Shown one piece after another: positions 45,092 through 55,650 of a DNA stretch of 64,000 nt. The translations under genes and the position numbers were made by a program. Source of the stretch: Tridacna crocea (lineage: Eukaryota; Mollusca; Bivalvia; Cardiida; Cardiidae); contig OX031073.1 in NCBI GenBank assembly GCA_943736015.1, positions 30,221,210 to 30,285,209 of the forward strand. Reading direction: 5' to 3'. Positions within the stretch are counted from its first letter, which is position 1. Every line of letters begins with the position of its first letter. The notes under the pieces were generated by a model that made no database searches, was not told the DNA's origin, and worked only from the letters and a program-made list of their open reading frames with translations.

Positions 45092-45207
45092 GGCGTGTGT
45101 TTATATGTTCGTTCTTATTTCATTTCGATGTCAATTGCTTGAGGAATTAGGCGTGTGTTTATATGTTCGTTCTTATTTCATTTCGATGTCAATTGCTTGA
45201 GGAATTA
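45092..45207. repeat. 58-bp direct duplication
   Basis: Two perfect tandem copies of a unit beginning GGCGTGTGTTTATATGTTCG and ending TTGAGGAATTA. They are preceded by a GTTT run (45057-45080). Confidence 0.9.
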
Positions 45208-45209
45208 AG

Positions 45210-46870
45210 CCACATACTGTGACGATGGGGCTTAATGCATCTGTAATGAATATCGACCCAAGTCAGCCTGCATAGTCCGTGCAACCTCGCCTAAATCGAA
45301 CCTTATCACTATAGGTAAATTTTCGGCATGTTAAAGGACCAGACTAACCCATGATTGAATTATCCGGTCATTGATAGAATGGTTTAATGAATCATAATTA
45401 TGGTATAAATTCTCTGATATAATCACCAGTAGGAAACTTCATATTCAGAGCCAATGGGTCTGACAAGATCAAAGCGTTGAGAACGCTGAAGTGGTAATTG
45501 TCAAGGAGACCCATTGTGTGGAATTAATAGTTAGAAAGAAAAAAGACATATTGTTCAAATATTGGCTTAATAGTCAACTCACTAAGCAAATGAATACCTT
45601 ATCGGTTGAAGGGAGAGTACTCATGTACCTTGAAACTATAATTTTGAAATATCTTTAGCCTTTTACATTTAATTTCCAATATTACAATCAATTACTTCGA
45701 TCTATCAATATTCATGAGCAATCAAATGGAGTAGCGCGCAATCATAGGACGAACAAGCCATGGAAAGAATTGCTTTTGGAACGAAAAAGCCCAGGGTCAG
45801 TTGGCAAATTTGTATTATTGCACCAATAAAAGGCTATGAGCGAGAGAAGCTATTTTCAATCAAAAATAAGTATCTCAACGATCGATGGCTTTGCCCAATG
45901 TATTCTGATATGCCATTTCAAATTGCATATCCGAGTGCCACCGAAAAACTCATTTGCCTGAGAAAGAATGAGTTTAACTCGGTTTATTTCCTTCGGCTTT
46001 GCACAAAATAAGATACATGGTTATCAAAATTCAATCTTGAACTCATAGTGGTATTGTCTTCGACAAATACTACAAAAACTGTTGCGTTGGTCCTCCGGTT
46101 CCAAAAATATCGGCTGAAAAGCTCTTGTCTGTCAGTGTATTATCTGTACCACGGAAAGTTGTTGAACATGTAGTACAGTGTTGTCTGACTCAAATCGTTG
46201 ATTTACTTCAAAAACCTCGTAACTACAGCTTACAACAAGCTGTAGTTACAAGGTTGTCGAAGTAAACCGACGATATGGGGCGTGGGTTAACTGTAGTCGA
46301 AATAATACTTCAAGGACCTCATTTCAGACTGATATAGCTATTATGGGCAGAATAATTGTGAATACAGGAAACAGTGGTATGGTCGTCATGTTTGTTAATG
46401 CCGTCTTCCATTGCTTCTCCAGTAATATTGTGGCGACCAATACACCTATATTTGCTTTCCTGAAATTTATGTTATCGGCTGCTTTCCTACATTACTATCT
46501 TTGAAACAATGCACAGCTGTTAGAGAAGAATATATTCCGTCGTAATGACTATCATCATTCATTCAAAAAGAATTCTGCAGACCTGTGTGTTCGAACCAGC
46601 GACCCCAAGTGTCAAGTCCTGTACGTTTACAACAAAGCAACCTAAACTACCTCGGTATACATGTACATATGTGACGATAGCGTATAGATCTACTCCCCCT
46701 CCCCAATTTACCAAGGGTCAAACACAGACCATTTTTACCGCACGTGACTTATCTCTAGACCAAACTTTCTGGCATTGAGTAATGCATTGAACTGTGTAGT
46801 TAACCTTGGATACAACATTTTACCCTTGTCCAAACGAAACCGACATTGAATGAATATAACAGAGAGTAAA
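45210..46870. other. Intergenic stretch between the two lectins
   Basis: No exon is supported. Seen here: an 80 bp palindrome at 46194-46275 and a SINE-like minus-strand piece near 46430-46625 (GTGTTCGAACCAGCGACCCC). The 83-codon open frame at 45760-46011 shows no recognisable domain and is not called. Confidence 0.5.
46194..46275. repeat. 80-bp palindrome (TCGTCGGTTTACTTC family), copy 1
   Basis: Hairpin with ATCGTTGATTTACTTC / GAAGTAAACCGACGAT ends and core CTACAGCTTACAACAAGCTG. Other copies are at 49265-49344, 49889-49958 and 54028-54101; all lie within or beside lectin B. Confidence 0.9.
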
Positions 46871-46877
46871 AAAATAT

Positions 46878-47232
46878 ATTATCTGCCGCTAGATGGCAAT
46901 ACACATCTATCTAATTTGGGCATCCTGGGTACAGAAACGGACTACTTTACTACGCGACAACTGTTACTTTGAATTTCAAACTAAAGTAAACGTTTACTCA
47001 AAAAATGCTACCTGGTGCGATTCATTCGTCTATGATCAGCATCTATGATCAGCAGTTTAGAGAATCTGGAGCTGACACAGGCCTTACTTCTCCTCAAACG
47101 TATTGATAAAAACCATTTTCTCCATTGCTACTTTTCAGCTCGTATAACTACAATCCCCCCCCCCAATAATGGGGGAAGTGATGCGTCATATCAAACAGGT
47201 CGAATCTTCGAAGAATATGACATGCGCAGACA
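46878..47232. repeat. Dispersed 350-bp repeat, copy 3
   Basis: Matches 4141-4497: TTATCTGCCGCTAGATGGCA through GAATATGACATGCGCAGACA. It shows the uninterrupted form of the site split at 15910/18393. Confidence 0.88.
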
Positions 47233-47534
47233 ACGAAAATAAAGAGGAGGAACCACATGCTTGAATTCTACTGTTCGCATGTTTGGTATTCTGCGCATTT
47301 TTTAACACTATTTCTGCCATCCAGTCTGTCCATTTGATATTGAAGTTTATTTCACTTTTTCTTCCGTTCTTTGCACCTCATTACAGCGAAAATTTATTTC
47401 CACAGAAAAAAGTTGACACGATGACAAATAAATAAATTGTAAAACATGTATTGAAGGAGTTCAGGAGGTGTGTCCTTTTACAGCCCTACTAGTCCATGAC
47501 TATTTGAGGCTGTGTATCATAAGACTGGTAGCAC

Positions 47535-47769
47535 TTAAACCTTTACCAGACGATAAAATTTTAGCTCTGTATAAATTGAAAGCATTTACAGACGACAATT
47601 TCAGTGTGGCTCAAATGGTGCAATTGTTAATTAATTATGTAGAAAACATTGTGGGAAAAGGAGAAAATGCTGTTAACCAGCATTTTCTCCTTTTCCCACA
47701 ATGTTTTCAAAAAGGCTTCTTTTCCAGGAGCGTCAAAAGTAGGGATTGACTGATATGATAATGGGTTAA
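47535..47769. mobile_element. TTAA hairpin MITE, subfamily A (reverse)
   Basis: TTAAACCTTTACCAGACGAT on the left and ATGATAATGGGTTAA on the right. The hairpin has one mismatch (GAAAATGCTGTTAACCAGCA). Confidence 0.88.
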
Positions 47770-48476
47770 TATAGTGAACAAGGCAAGTGACTCAATGAAA
47801 GTGTGTTGTGCCACCAGAACTGTATCCCCTGTTTACAGGTCTATCGTTGCCATGGCTGAAATTAACTACTGTTGTTTTCAAGTGGTTGTGCATCTCCTGA
47901 TCTCGCCCCATCAGACTTTCATCAACGTCCTGCTTTGCAAAACCCAAATTCTGGTACTCACTTTCGGTAAGATAATGACGTCATGTAATGTTACATGCAG
48001 CGGAGGACTTTCTTAATTACCTGTAACCTATTTCCTTTTTGGATACAGGCACAAAATACTTCCTAAAATAGCAACTTGCTCTGTTTCTACAGGAATCATC
48101 AAGTAAACACCAGAAGCACATTTTAGACCTATCCTTCCATTTTGTCTAATAAAACAATATGCCAGAAGTGTTTGCTCCCAGATTTTCAAAGGGGACTACT
48201 TTTTATTTCAATAACCCGTAAGGAGTTCGCAGGTGTGAGATACCAAGTTCAGTTACAGAATCGGCCAAGACGTGACGAGTGTATTTCGACAATATCGAGC
48301 CAACAAAACGAAGAAAGTTTGTGGAGTAGTCTCGTTGAAGATCTATTTTCCCAGTGCCGCGTCTAAAATTGTACAGAGCCTATCTGGTATTGTACAATAT
48401 TTTGACCCTTCTGTTGACCAAATTATCAGGCATTGAAAATTCTCTGTGATTATCGACTGTTAAACGCGAGACTGAA

Positions 48477-51400
48477 ATGGGACCCATGAATGTAGTAATT
48501 TTACTACTGTTGCAGGCTCTTCTGGGTAAGCCCTTATAAATATTATTTCTGTTCTATTTGCTATTCAATTTTTTCCCTATTCATTGCAAAAAGCAATGGA
48601 TGTAAAAGTTGCAGAGGGCGTATATCGAGATCAAACTGCACAGAACGTGCTGTCTGATCTTCAATCTGCATCATCCACTTTTATCATATAAGCTTTGACA
48701 AATATGGATCTTTATTTCCAATTGACCTCTATCTGAAGGCTTAAAATGTGGGGATTTATTAATTCGAAATAAATTTATTCCTGTATTAAGTAGGTCATAA
48801 TGGATAAGGAAGCAACAATTTATACGGTGTTCCCCAAAAGGGAACATCCGATGACATGTACCTGAAGTAAGCAAACACCTGCCTTAGGCAAGCATAATAT
48901 GATCGTCCCATGGGTGGTTGCTTAACAAGGATTGGTCTGAAAGGTTATCGATAAAGTTCAGGGAGTAGATAAGGTTTAACTCGTTGACCAAATTTTGGTA
49001 GTAGTATTTCACACGCAATTGGGTCAGAAAGGGAAGAGGTGCACTTTGCAAGGACAGAAATTTTAGTCCTACAATTTAAGTATATGGGCATCGCCAAAAT
49101 CGCACGGATTCGACTAGTACTCGGGAAAATTCGTAAACGATGGATGTATAGAGTCTTAGATGAATTCACATAGTGCGTTTTATCGGCAATGAAAGGCAAT
49201 GTTATTAGATACCCATTTTGGTATCTCTATCCTTAATACTTTTTGCATGTGGTTTATAAACGAATCGTCGGTTTACTTCAAAAACCTCGTAACTACAGCT
49301 TGTTTCAAGCTGTAGTTACGAAGTTTTTCAAGTAAACCGACGAAATACTGTCAATTTTTATAGAACTGAAATATTGTAAAAGATGCGGTATTTTCTGTAT
49401 GGTGCAAATGATTTTATTTTCATTTTACAAAATAATCAATTGTTAAGCACGAAATATATTTCCATTACCTGCAGACAAACGGGACGGCATTTTATGCCGG
49501 TGTAATGCAGAGAAATAACCCACCCCTACAAAATGACCCATGGGTCATTTAAATACGTAGAGAAATGACCCGTGGACCATTTCTCTACGTAGAGGAATGA
49601 CCCGGGTCATTATTCTACATGAAGAAATAACCCTCTGGGATCATTTCTCTACGCAGCATTATAACAAAGGCCATTCCTCTATATAGTGAAATGACCCATG
49701 GGTCATTTTGTAGGGTAGGGCCATTTCTCTGCATTACACCGGCATAGAAAGGACATAATGAGGAAAGAACATGACAATAAATCGTGGCCACGACCCACGA
49801 CTTGACTACTGGATAACTTGTGACCAAATCGCGGCCATGGGGTAATTATCTGGCAGGAACATGAATTTCACTGAGTGTCTGAGACACTTCGTCGGTTTGC
49901 TTCAAAAACCTCTTGAAACAAGCTGTAGTTACGAGGTTTGTGAAGCAACCCTACGATATTCTTATTGGATAGTTCCTTTTATCTCATGGCAAAAATATCA
50001 TTTCTCGTGACAGCGAGATAATTATCTCATGACAATGTTTATTAAGACGTGTCCACGAGAGAATTATGTCAAGGATATGAGGTAAATAAATCGTTGCAAT
50101 GAGATAACTAACTCGTTTCCATGTTTACTGAGTCATGACCAAGAGATAATATCGAGTCATGGCCACAAGAAAATGAAGTCGTTTCCACGAGATAATTAGA
50201 ACGTGGCCATGTCTTATTAAATCTTGGCTACGTGGCTGAGATAGAAGTTTGCAATTTACAGTTTCGGCGTGTATACATGTACAGCACGGTTATCATTGCC
50301 ATATTGAAGTTACATACCCTGTAGGTGCCATTACGCACAGCACTTATCCAGAAAAGTCTTCAAAGAACATGCGGTCTTCACAGAACATGCAGCTTGATCC
50401 GAACTCTTAGAAATCATTTTCAGGATCCTGCTTATGTTTGTGTTACAGATTTCTTCTCGTCCATTTGGAAGGAAAGCCTTCGACTACGAGATGGAAAATG
50501 GAAAAAACAGTGGCTGTCGAATGCAAGAACAATGTCATAATAATGTTAGACCGGAGGAATCTTCTACCCTTATAGTGCTTGTTTAACTCTTTACCACAGA
50601 ATCCCCGGTTTTTACGACCCTGAGATTGATGCCTTTTGAAAATATTGTTGGGAAAGGAGAAAATGCTGGTAACCAGCATTTTCTCCTTTTCCCACAATGT
50701 TTTGTACTCTGCTGAAATTCACATTTCAGTTTTTGAGTTACATTTATTTTGTCGTTTGCAAGTCCTTATCAATATAAACCTGTCTAAAATTTTGTCGTTT
50801 GGTAAAGAGTTAAAACTTGGGACAATTTTAATCTAGAAATGAAACCCATATAACTGCAATTTTAAGGCTTTTAACCAAAACATCCCAGGAAAGCGGACAG
50901 AATATATCAAAGATCAGACTGCATATATGTACAGTCTGATCTTGATCTACACTGTCCGCAAAGGCAACTATGGTCCTCTGAAAGGCACTTTAAAGGTGAA
51001 TTCTATCGGTACAGTTTTACAAGACAGCAAACCTTTCGTTCTGGTATTTTTTCGTTTTCCTGTATCTTTCCATTATAGGTACTGTCCGTACAACTGAGTG
51101 TCCGGACTACTGGACAAGTTTTGATGGATCATGCTACCTGTTTCCCGACCATCATCAAATGCCATTTGCAGACGCAGAGGTAAGTTGTTACTTGAACCAG
51201 ATAACCCACATTGTTGTTCCATCATTGGAAAATATGTGGATTTATCGTCAACAAGTTTTCTGCCCAGATAAATGCATAGCATGCGGGTGAACTCAGTCAT
51301 GATGAGGAAAAACTTTCATATGCTGTGATGACATCATTCGGCATACCGGTACGGAATCGGCCGAGTTGTAACGATTGGTAATGACCTAACCCGCTGATGT

Positions 51401-53813
51401 ACTACTTTGAGCTTGGTTTCCGATTTGATTGGTCAAAAATATTACGTCATAATATCTATTCGCCATTCATAACAAGAAATTATTATTTGCTAAACAAACG
51501 TTTAAACTTAATTTCAAACCGTTAAAAGAGACACATTGTCAATGATTTCAATATTTTCATCTTGAAAATTGTAGGTTTTAGTTTGAAAAAAAAATATTGT
51601 AATTTAGCAGTTTTCCTTATCATTGCATATTGCTGTGTGAGAAAATTTACACTTTGAACTTCGGTCTTACGGGATATCGAACTTTCATATGCAGCTTCAC
51701 GCAAATAGTAGCACCAGGAAAAATCCTCAAATATCTAGAGCAAAAAGATAGAAAGTGGATAGTGTTTTATTTTTTTTAATTTTCTATCTTTACCTTTTTA
51801 CAGGAATTTTGTCAAAACAACCACATGTCCAATCTAGTACATATCGATAATGCGGCGGAAAACTCCTTTATAAAAACCTACCTACAGAAAATGAAAGGTA
51901 CCCTTCATTTGTTGTCTTTCTCATTGCTTTGCTTCCCGTAGTCTGACTTACTATCAGCTTAGGGTGGCTTGCAACACGCAAAAAGGGGCATCCGGACTAT
52001 TGCATAAAGTGTTGTCCCGGATCAGCCTGCGCACTCCGTGCAGGCTAATCCGAGACGGCACTTTACGACTACATTAGATTTACAGGAGTTACATGGATAG
52101 ATGCAATGGCTGCCCCGATAACCAAGTATCATACAAACAACCCTCTTACCTCCAGAAAGAACTGTGCGGCAGAAATCTCGACATTTTCATTACAAAATTA
52201 GCAATCAACACTAATGAGCGTTTGCCACATGAATACAGTAAACGTGAAGTAAAGAGACGATTTCACTTGATAAAAATGTTATTAGTCGTATGGGGGGAAG
52301 GCGAGGGGGCGACATGATTCACCACAGCCGTTAACATGTATCAAAGACGTCTGCCACTTGACCGTACAACGAATTTATCATACTGCAAGGTTTTACCATT
52401 CCAACGTTTGTTAAGCGAATTTCACCTTGCTTTTTGTTATTGTTTAAAAAATTAGTACGCTGACGAAGTAGAATTTCCCTTCTGAGTGCCCCAATTCAAT
52501 GAAAACTGACGTCACTGGGAACTGACGTCACTAAAACCCTAGTACTAGTAATGCTTGAGCGTGTGCATCTTGGCGCATAATCTCGATGTTAATCTTGATC
52601 GACGCCGCCAGTTTTGATGTTGTATTGATGGTCTAATCATGTACACGGGGCTCCCGAAAGGGAAACTGCTTTTACATTGGTTTTGACAGTGTACATGATG
52701 TATATGTTCGGGGCATATTATCCAATCAGATCCCGAGAAATGTCTTTGCAGTATGATAATATATAATTTCTTTGCACGATCGTTAGAAGCGGAGATTGTG
52801 GGGTAAAGGGTTAATGGTGTTTTCAAAAACGTTGTTGTAACGACCATTTCTCTCACAGATGAACCACATTGGATGGACCTGACGGACCAGGACCACGAGG
52901 GTGAATACTTATGGAATGACACGGGTTCCCCTATCGAGTTTACAGACTGGGCCCCGGGACAGCCGGATAATTATATTGGTGGGGACGAGGACTGTATACT
53001 GTTCTATGACGATGATAATTACCTGTGGCACGATGCACCCTGTGAACATTCCCACGAACCCATCTGTGAGAAAAAGTATGATTTAACTTACAACAACCAA
53101 ATGAAGAAATTTGAATGTTCTTTTCCAAGGGTCTGTATTCAAGAACCAGCATTTTTCTCCATTTCTCGTGGAGATGCGTGATCAAATATACTGGTTGTAA
53201 ACACCAATGAGGGTTTGATTTGTCAGTACTAAAACACCATGACAAAAGTACTAGCAATTTGACCATTTGCCATCATCTTTTCAAACGTGGTTTGCTGCTA
53301 GACACTTGCTGTCTCTTGGAGGGAATGTTTACTCTTTACTTAACGGTAAAATGATCGATTTGTCCAAATCAAAAGCATTTGCATATCACAAAATAGATGT
53401 TACTCAAAAAATCAAATTTGTTCATTGGGGAGAAAATGCTGGTAACCAGCATTTTCTCCTTTTCCCTCGAACTTTTCAAAAGCTTTCTTCATCAAGGTTA
53501 TTAAAGCTTGGGATTGTGTGGAAAAGCGTCAAGTTGGATGGATTGATTGTATGGTGTATAACGCCATTTTCAATGTTATTTCAGTTATATCACGGCGGCC
53601 AGTGTACCTATCCATGCTTTCCTTGTGGTTCCTTTTACCAGTACTCCGCACAATATTCTTTCCAAGCACTGGCTGCTTTCCCACATGACCAATCTTCGAA
53701 ACAATGATCAGCGGTGAAAGAGGAATGAAGGCAAAGCAATTTGACTTTTTTTTTGTTTTTTACTTAACAGAGCTGGCGACTTCGGTACTGACAACATTGA
53801 GCTGATTGGTTAA
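48477..53813 (+). CDS. Secreted C-type lectin B
   Basis: Exons 48477-48525 (signal peptide MGPMNVVILLLLQALLG), 51079-51179, 51804-51897, 52859-53075 and 53771-53813 (stop TAA); 167 residues, all GT-AG, phases 1, 0, 1, 2. Single long-form CTLD with six cysteines: CPDYWTSFDGSCYLFPD, then NLVHIDNAAENSF, DEPHWMDLTDQD, the sugar-specificity motif QPD in APGQPDNYIGGDEDC, and WHDAPC. It is a close tandem paralogue of lectin A; exons 2-5 are identical in length. Role as a secreted Ca-dependent sugar-binding protein, likely galactose-type, is inferred from QPD. Reading through the exon 4 donor would add an unrelated tail ending at 53181; the short exon at 53771 is preferred because it matches lectin A's last exon in length, phase and C-terminus, and AATAAA follows at 53862. 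Confidence 0.93.
49265..49344. repeat. 80-bp palindrome, copy 2
   Basis: TCGTCGGTTTACTTCAAAAA and its inverted partner TTTTTCAAGTAAACCGACGA around GCTTGTTTCAAGC. Nearly perfect hairpin in lectin B intron 1. Confidence 0.93.
49494..49747. mobile_element. Multi-palindrome fold-back element (ATGACCC family), copy 3
   Basis: The best-preserved ends in the window: ATGCCGGTGTAATGCAGAGA on the left, TCTCTGCATTACACCGGCAT on the right. Inside are CCATGGGTCATT and CTACGTAGAG palindromes. Lectin B intron 1. Confidence 0.9.
49889..49958. repeat. 80-bp palindrome, copy 3 (shortened)
   Basis: TTCGTCGGTTTGCTTCAAAA on the left. About 10 bp of the left arm is missing before TTGAAACAAGCTGTAGTTAC. Right arm GAAGCAACCCTACGA. 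Confidence 0.82.
49965..50300. repeat. Imperfect GAGATAATT-rich repeat tract
   Basis: Irregular repetition of blocks such as CCACGAGATAATTA, CATGGCCACAAGA and TATCTCATGAC over about 300 bp. No coding content. Confidence 0.55.
50583..50813. mobile_element. TTAA hairpin MITE, subfamily A
   Basis: TTAACTCTTTACCACAGAAT on the left and GTCGTTTGGTAAAGAGTTAA on the right. Hairpin with loop GCTGGTAACCAGC. Lectin B intron 1. Confidence 0.92.
50896..50960. repeat. 65-bp palindrome (GATCTTGATCTGCACTGTCC family), copy 2
   Basis: Arms GCGGACAGAATATATCAAAG and CTTGATCTACACTGTCCGC around TGCATATATGTACA. Relative of 8608-8672. Confidence 0.8.
51968..52075. mobile_element. Double-hairpin element, left half only
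   Basis: GCTTGCAACACGCAAAAAGG followed by one hairpin (GGATCAGCCTGCGCACTCCG and GTGCAGGCTAATCCGAGACG). It stops near TACATTAGATTT. Lectin B intron 3. Confidence 0.85.
52345..52665. repeat. 300-bp inverted repeat, left copy (flanks lectin B exons 4-5)
   Basis: Contains CTGACGAAGTAGAATTTCCC, GAAAACTGACGTCACTGGGA and TTGGCGCATAATCTCGATGT. The reverse complement is at 54101-54400. The two copies bracket the last two exons of lectin B. Confidence 0.88.
53560..53735 (-). mobile_element. SINE fragment, reverse orientation
   Basis: Matches the SINE body at 9290-9535 (TTTTCAATGTTATTTCAGTT, CTATCCATGCTTTCCTTGTG, TGGCTGCTTTCCCACATGAC). The tRNA-like head is missing. It ends just before the polypyrimidine tract of the last lectin B exon. 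Confidence 0.75.
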
Positions 53814-53861
53814 TATTGATGGCCACGTGATTATTTGTAAATAGTAAATTGTTACTATTAA

Positions 53862-53867
53862 AATAAA
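53862..53867 (+). promoter_or_regulatory. Poly(A) signal of lectin B
   Basis: AATAAA 49 bp after the stop at 53811-53813, the same arrangement as in lectin A. Confidence 0.75.
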
Positions 53868-54027
53868 TGTGTTAACCTCCATGTTATTACCTTTTTTTTT
53901 CGTAACGGGGATATAGTGCATCTAAGTGGCCCGTTATGCCAAGCTAGTTATCATTTAATTTTAATACACTAAAAAGACATTTCTCGTGATCTGATTGAAT
54001 AATATTCCCCGATCATATACATGTACG

Positions 54028-54101
54028 TCGTCGGTTTACTTCAAAAACCTCGTAACTACAGCTTGTAACACGCCGTAGATACGAGATTTTTTAAGTAAAC
54101 C
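54028..54101. repeat. 80-bp palindrome, copy 4
   Basis: CGTCGGTTTACTTCAAAAAC on the left, TTTTTTAAGTAAACC on the right, around GCTTGTAACACGCCGTAG. Right end eroded. Confidence 0.85.
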
Positions 54102-54400
54102 TTTCGGGAGAACCATATACAAGACACAACATCCAAAATGGCGACGTCCATCGAGATTAAACATCAAGATTATGCGCCAAGCTACACGTTTTAGCACGTA
54201 TTACCAAGTTTCAGTGATGTCAGTTCCCAGTGACGTCAGTTTTCATTGAACTGGAGCACTCAGAAGGGAAATTCTACTTCGTCATCGTACTCAATTTTTT
54301 AAACCAGGAAAACCGGTAACATTTGCTAAAGTAAAGTTGGAAGGTAAGACTTTGCAGTATAGTAATTTCGTTGTAGGGTCAGGTGGCAGGGGACTTGGAA
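54101..54400. repeat. 300-bp inverted repeat, right copy
   Basis: Reverse complement of 52345-52665: GATTATGCGCCAAGCTACAC, CCAGTGACGTCAGTTTTCAT, GGGAAATTCTACTTCGTCAT. Many substitutions but the same block order. Confidence 0.88.
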
Positions 54401-54716
54401 ACTTGTCGCATCGACATGATTCACCACAGCCGTGAACAAGTTTCCAAGTCCTACATATAAATATAGTATCCTTAAAATCCTGTTTGTTTTACTACAGGCT
54501 GAATCAGAATGTAGAAATGTCCTTTGACAAGCATAACTGAATTTATCAATATTAGGTCTCGACTCAGGTCAGCCTGCGCAGAGTGAACGTTTCTCCTTTT
54601 CTCATAATAACTTCAAAAGACTCTTTTCTCAGCGTTGTTAAAACTTGAAATTGTTTTGTAACCACAAGACGAAAGTGTTGACTTTCAATTTGAGATAAAT
54701 TCCCGACAACATATCA

Positions 54717-54935
54717 ACCCTTTCCCACACGACAAATAGGAGTGTTGCAAATTGAGAGCATCTGCAGGCAAGAAACTTAAAGGGGATACAAATTACCTGC
54801 TTTTTTGACAGTAGAAAACATGGTGGGAAAGGGAGAAAAATGCTGGTTACCAGCATTTTCTCCTTTTCCCACAATGTTTTCAAAAGGCATCTTTCTCCAG
54901 GTCATGAAAACAAGGGATTGTTTGGTAAAGGTTTC
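54717..54935. mobile_element. TTAA hairpin MITE, subfamily A, and partial copy to 55080
   Basis: CAACCCTTTCCCACACGACA on the left (TTAA mutated), perfect hairpin, right end TTGTTTGGTAAAGGTTTCAA. A second decayed hairpin (GGAGAGTATCCTGGTTACTA) follows at 54985-55055. Confidence 0.85.
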
Positions 54936-55139
54936 AATACGACTTGATTTATGGGATATGCCCTTGAAAGGGCTGAAACCATTTTTGGAAAAGGAGAGTA
55001 TCCTGGTTACTAGCATTTTATCCCTTTCCCACAACATTTTCAAAAACCTTTTGAGTCTTCTGCCAAGGACTGTTGAGAAAGGTGACAATGGTTCCACGGC
55101 CATGATGGGGACTTCAGATTGCAAGTTCACAATTTAGTC

Positions 55140-55275
55140 TAATATTGCAGATTTTATATATAAACGTTAACACAACTTCTGATTGGATAAACCATTTGCT
55201 TTAGCCAATCGAAATTTGTCTTTCTTTCAAATTTTGAAACGTCTGGAGAATGGTTGGCGAATATGGACCCAGAGA
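55140..55275. mobile_element. Fold-back MITE with CCAATCAGA core, partial
   Basis: Contains AACTTCTGATTGGATAAACC, TTTAGCCAATCGAAATTTG and GGTTGGCGAATATGGACCCA. The left end is lost. Confidence 0.78.
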
Positions 55276-55296
55276 TGCTTAAACTTGGGATCGTTC

Positions 55297-55497
55297 AGGG
55301 TCTGTATTTACCAACCGTTCATAAGATCATTCTTAGTCTTATTCTTCAGAATTCCTCGGTGTGAAAGTAACAGAACTTCTGATTGGTTAAACCACATGCT
55401 TTAGCCAATCAGAAGTTCTGTTACTTTCACAGTCAGAAAATCTTGAAGATTAAGACAAAGGTTGTTCTTAAGAATGGTTGGTGAATACAGACCCAGA
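55297..55497. mobile_element. Fold-back MITE with CCAATCAGA core, copy 4
   Basis: GGGTCTGTATTTACCAACCG on the left, TGGTTGGTGAATACAGACCC on the right. Central near-perfect hairpin around ACCACATGCTTTAGCCAATC. Best-preserved copy, near the 3' end of eS26. Confidence 0.9.
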
Positions 55498-55540
55498 ACA
55501 GTCAATTTTATGTTTGTTAAGGGCCATTAAATCTTCGGGG

Positions 55541-55546
55541 TTTAAT
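55541..55546 (-). promoter_or_regulatory. Possible poly(A) signal of eS26
   Basis: ATTAAA on the minus strand about 105 bp past the stop codon. A variant hexamer, and no other canonical signal was seen nearby. Confidence 0.4.
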
Positions 55547-55650
55547 TTGTAAAAGATAAACACAACACAAAGAACATTGTTCCAGGATCCTGTAATTTAT
55601 CATCCCGTCAAAAATGTACAAGACATTAACAATCTACAATCCATCTTCAT

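Noticed and set aside
45760-46011. 83-codon open frame between the lectins
   Set aside because: No domain, no splice partners and no paralogue; length is within chance expectation for AT-rich DNA.
48142-48366. 74-codon open frame upstream of lectin B
   Set aside because: No recognisable family; may lie in promoter or 5' UTR. Nothing supports translation.
53076-53181. Lectin B ending by read-through at 53181
   Set aside because: Same reasoning: exon 53771-53813 fits phase, length and C-terminus of lectin A. Read-through would add an unrelated 35-residue tail.
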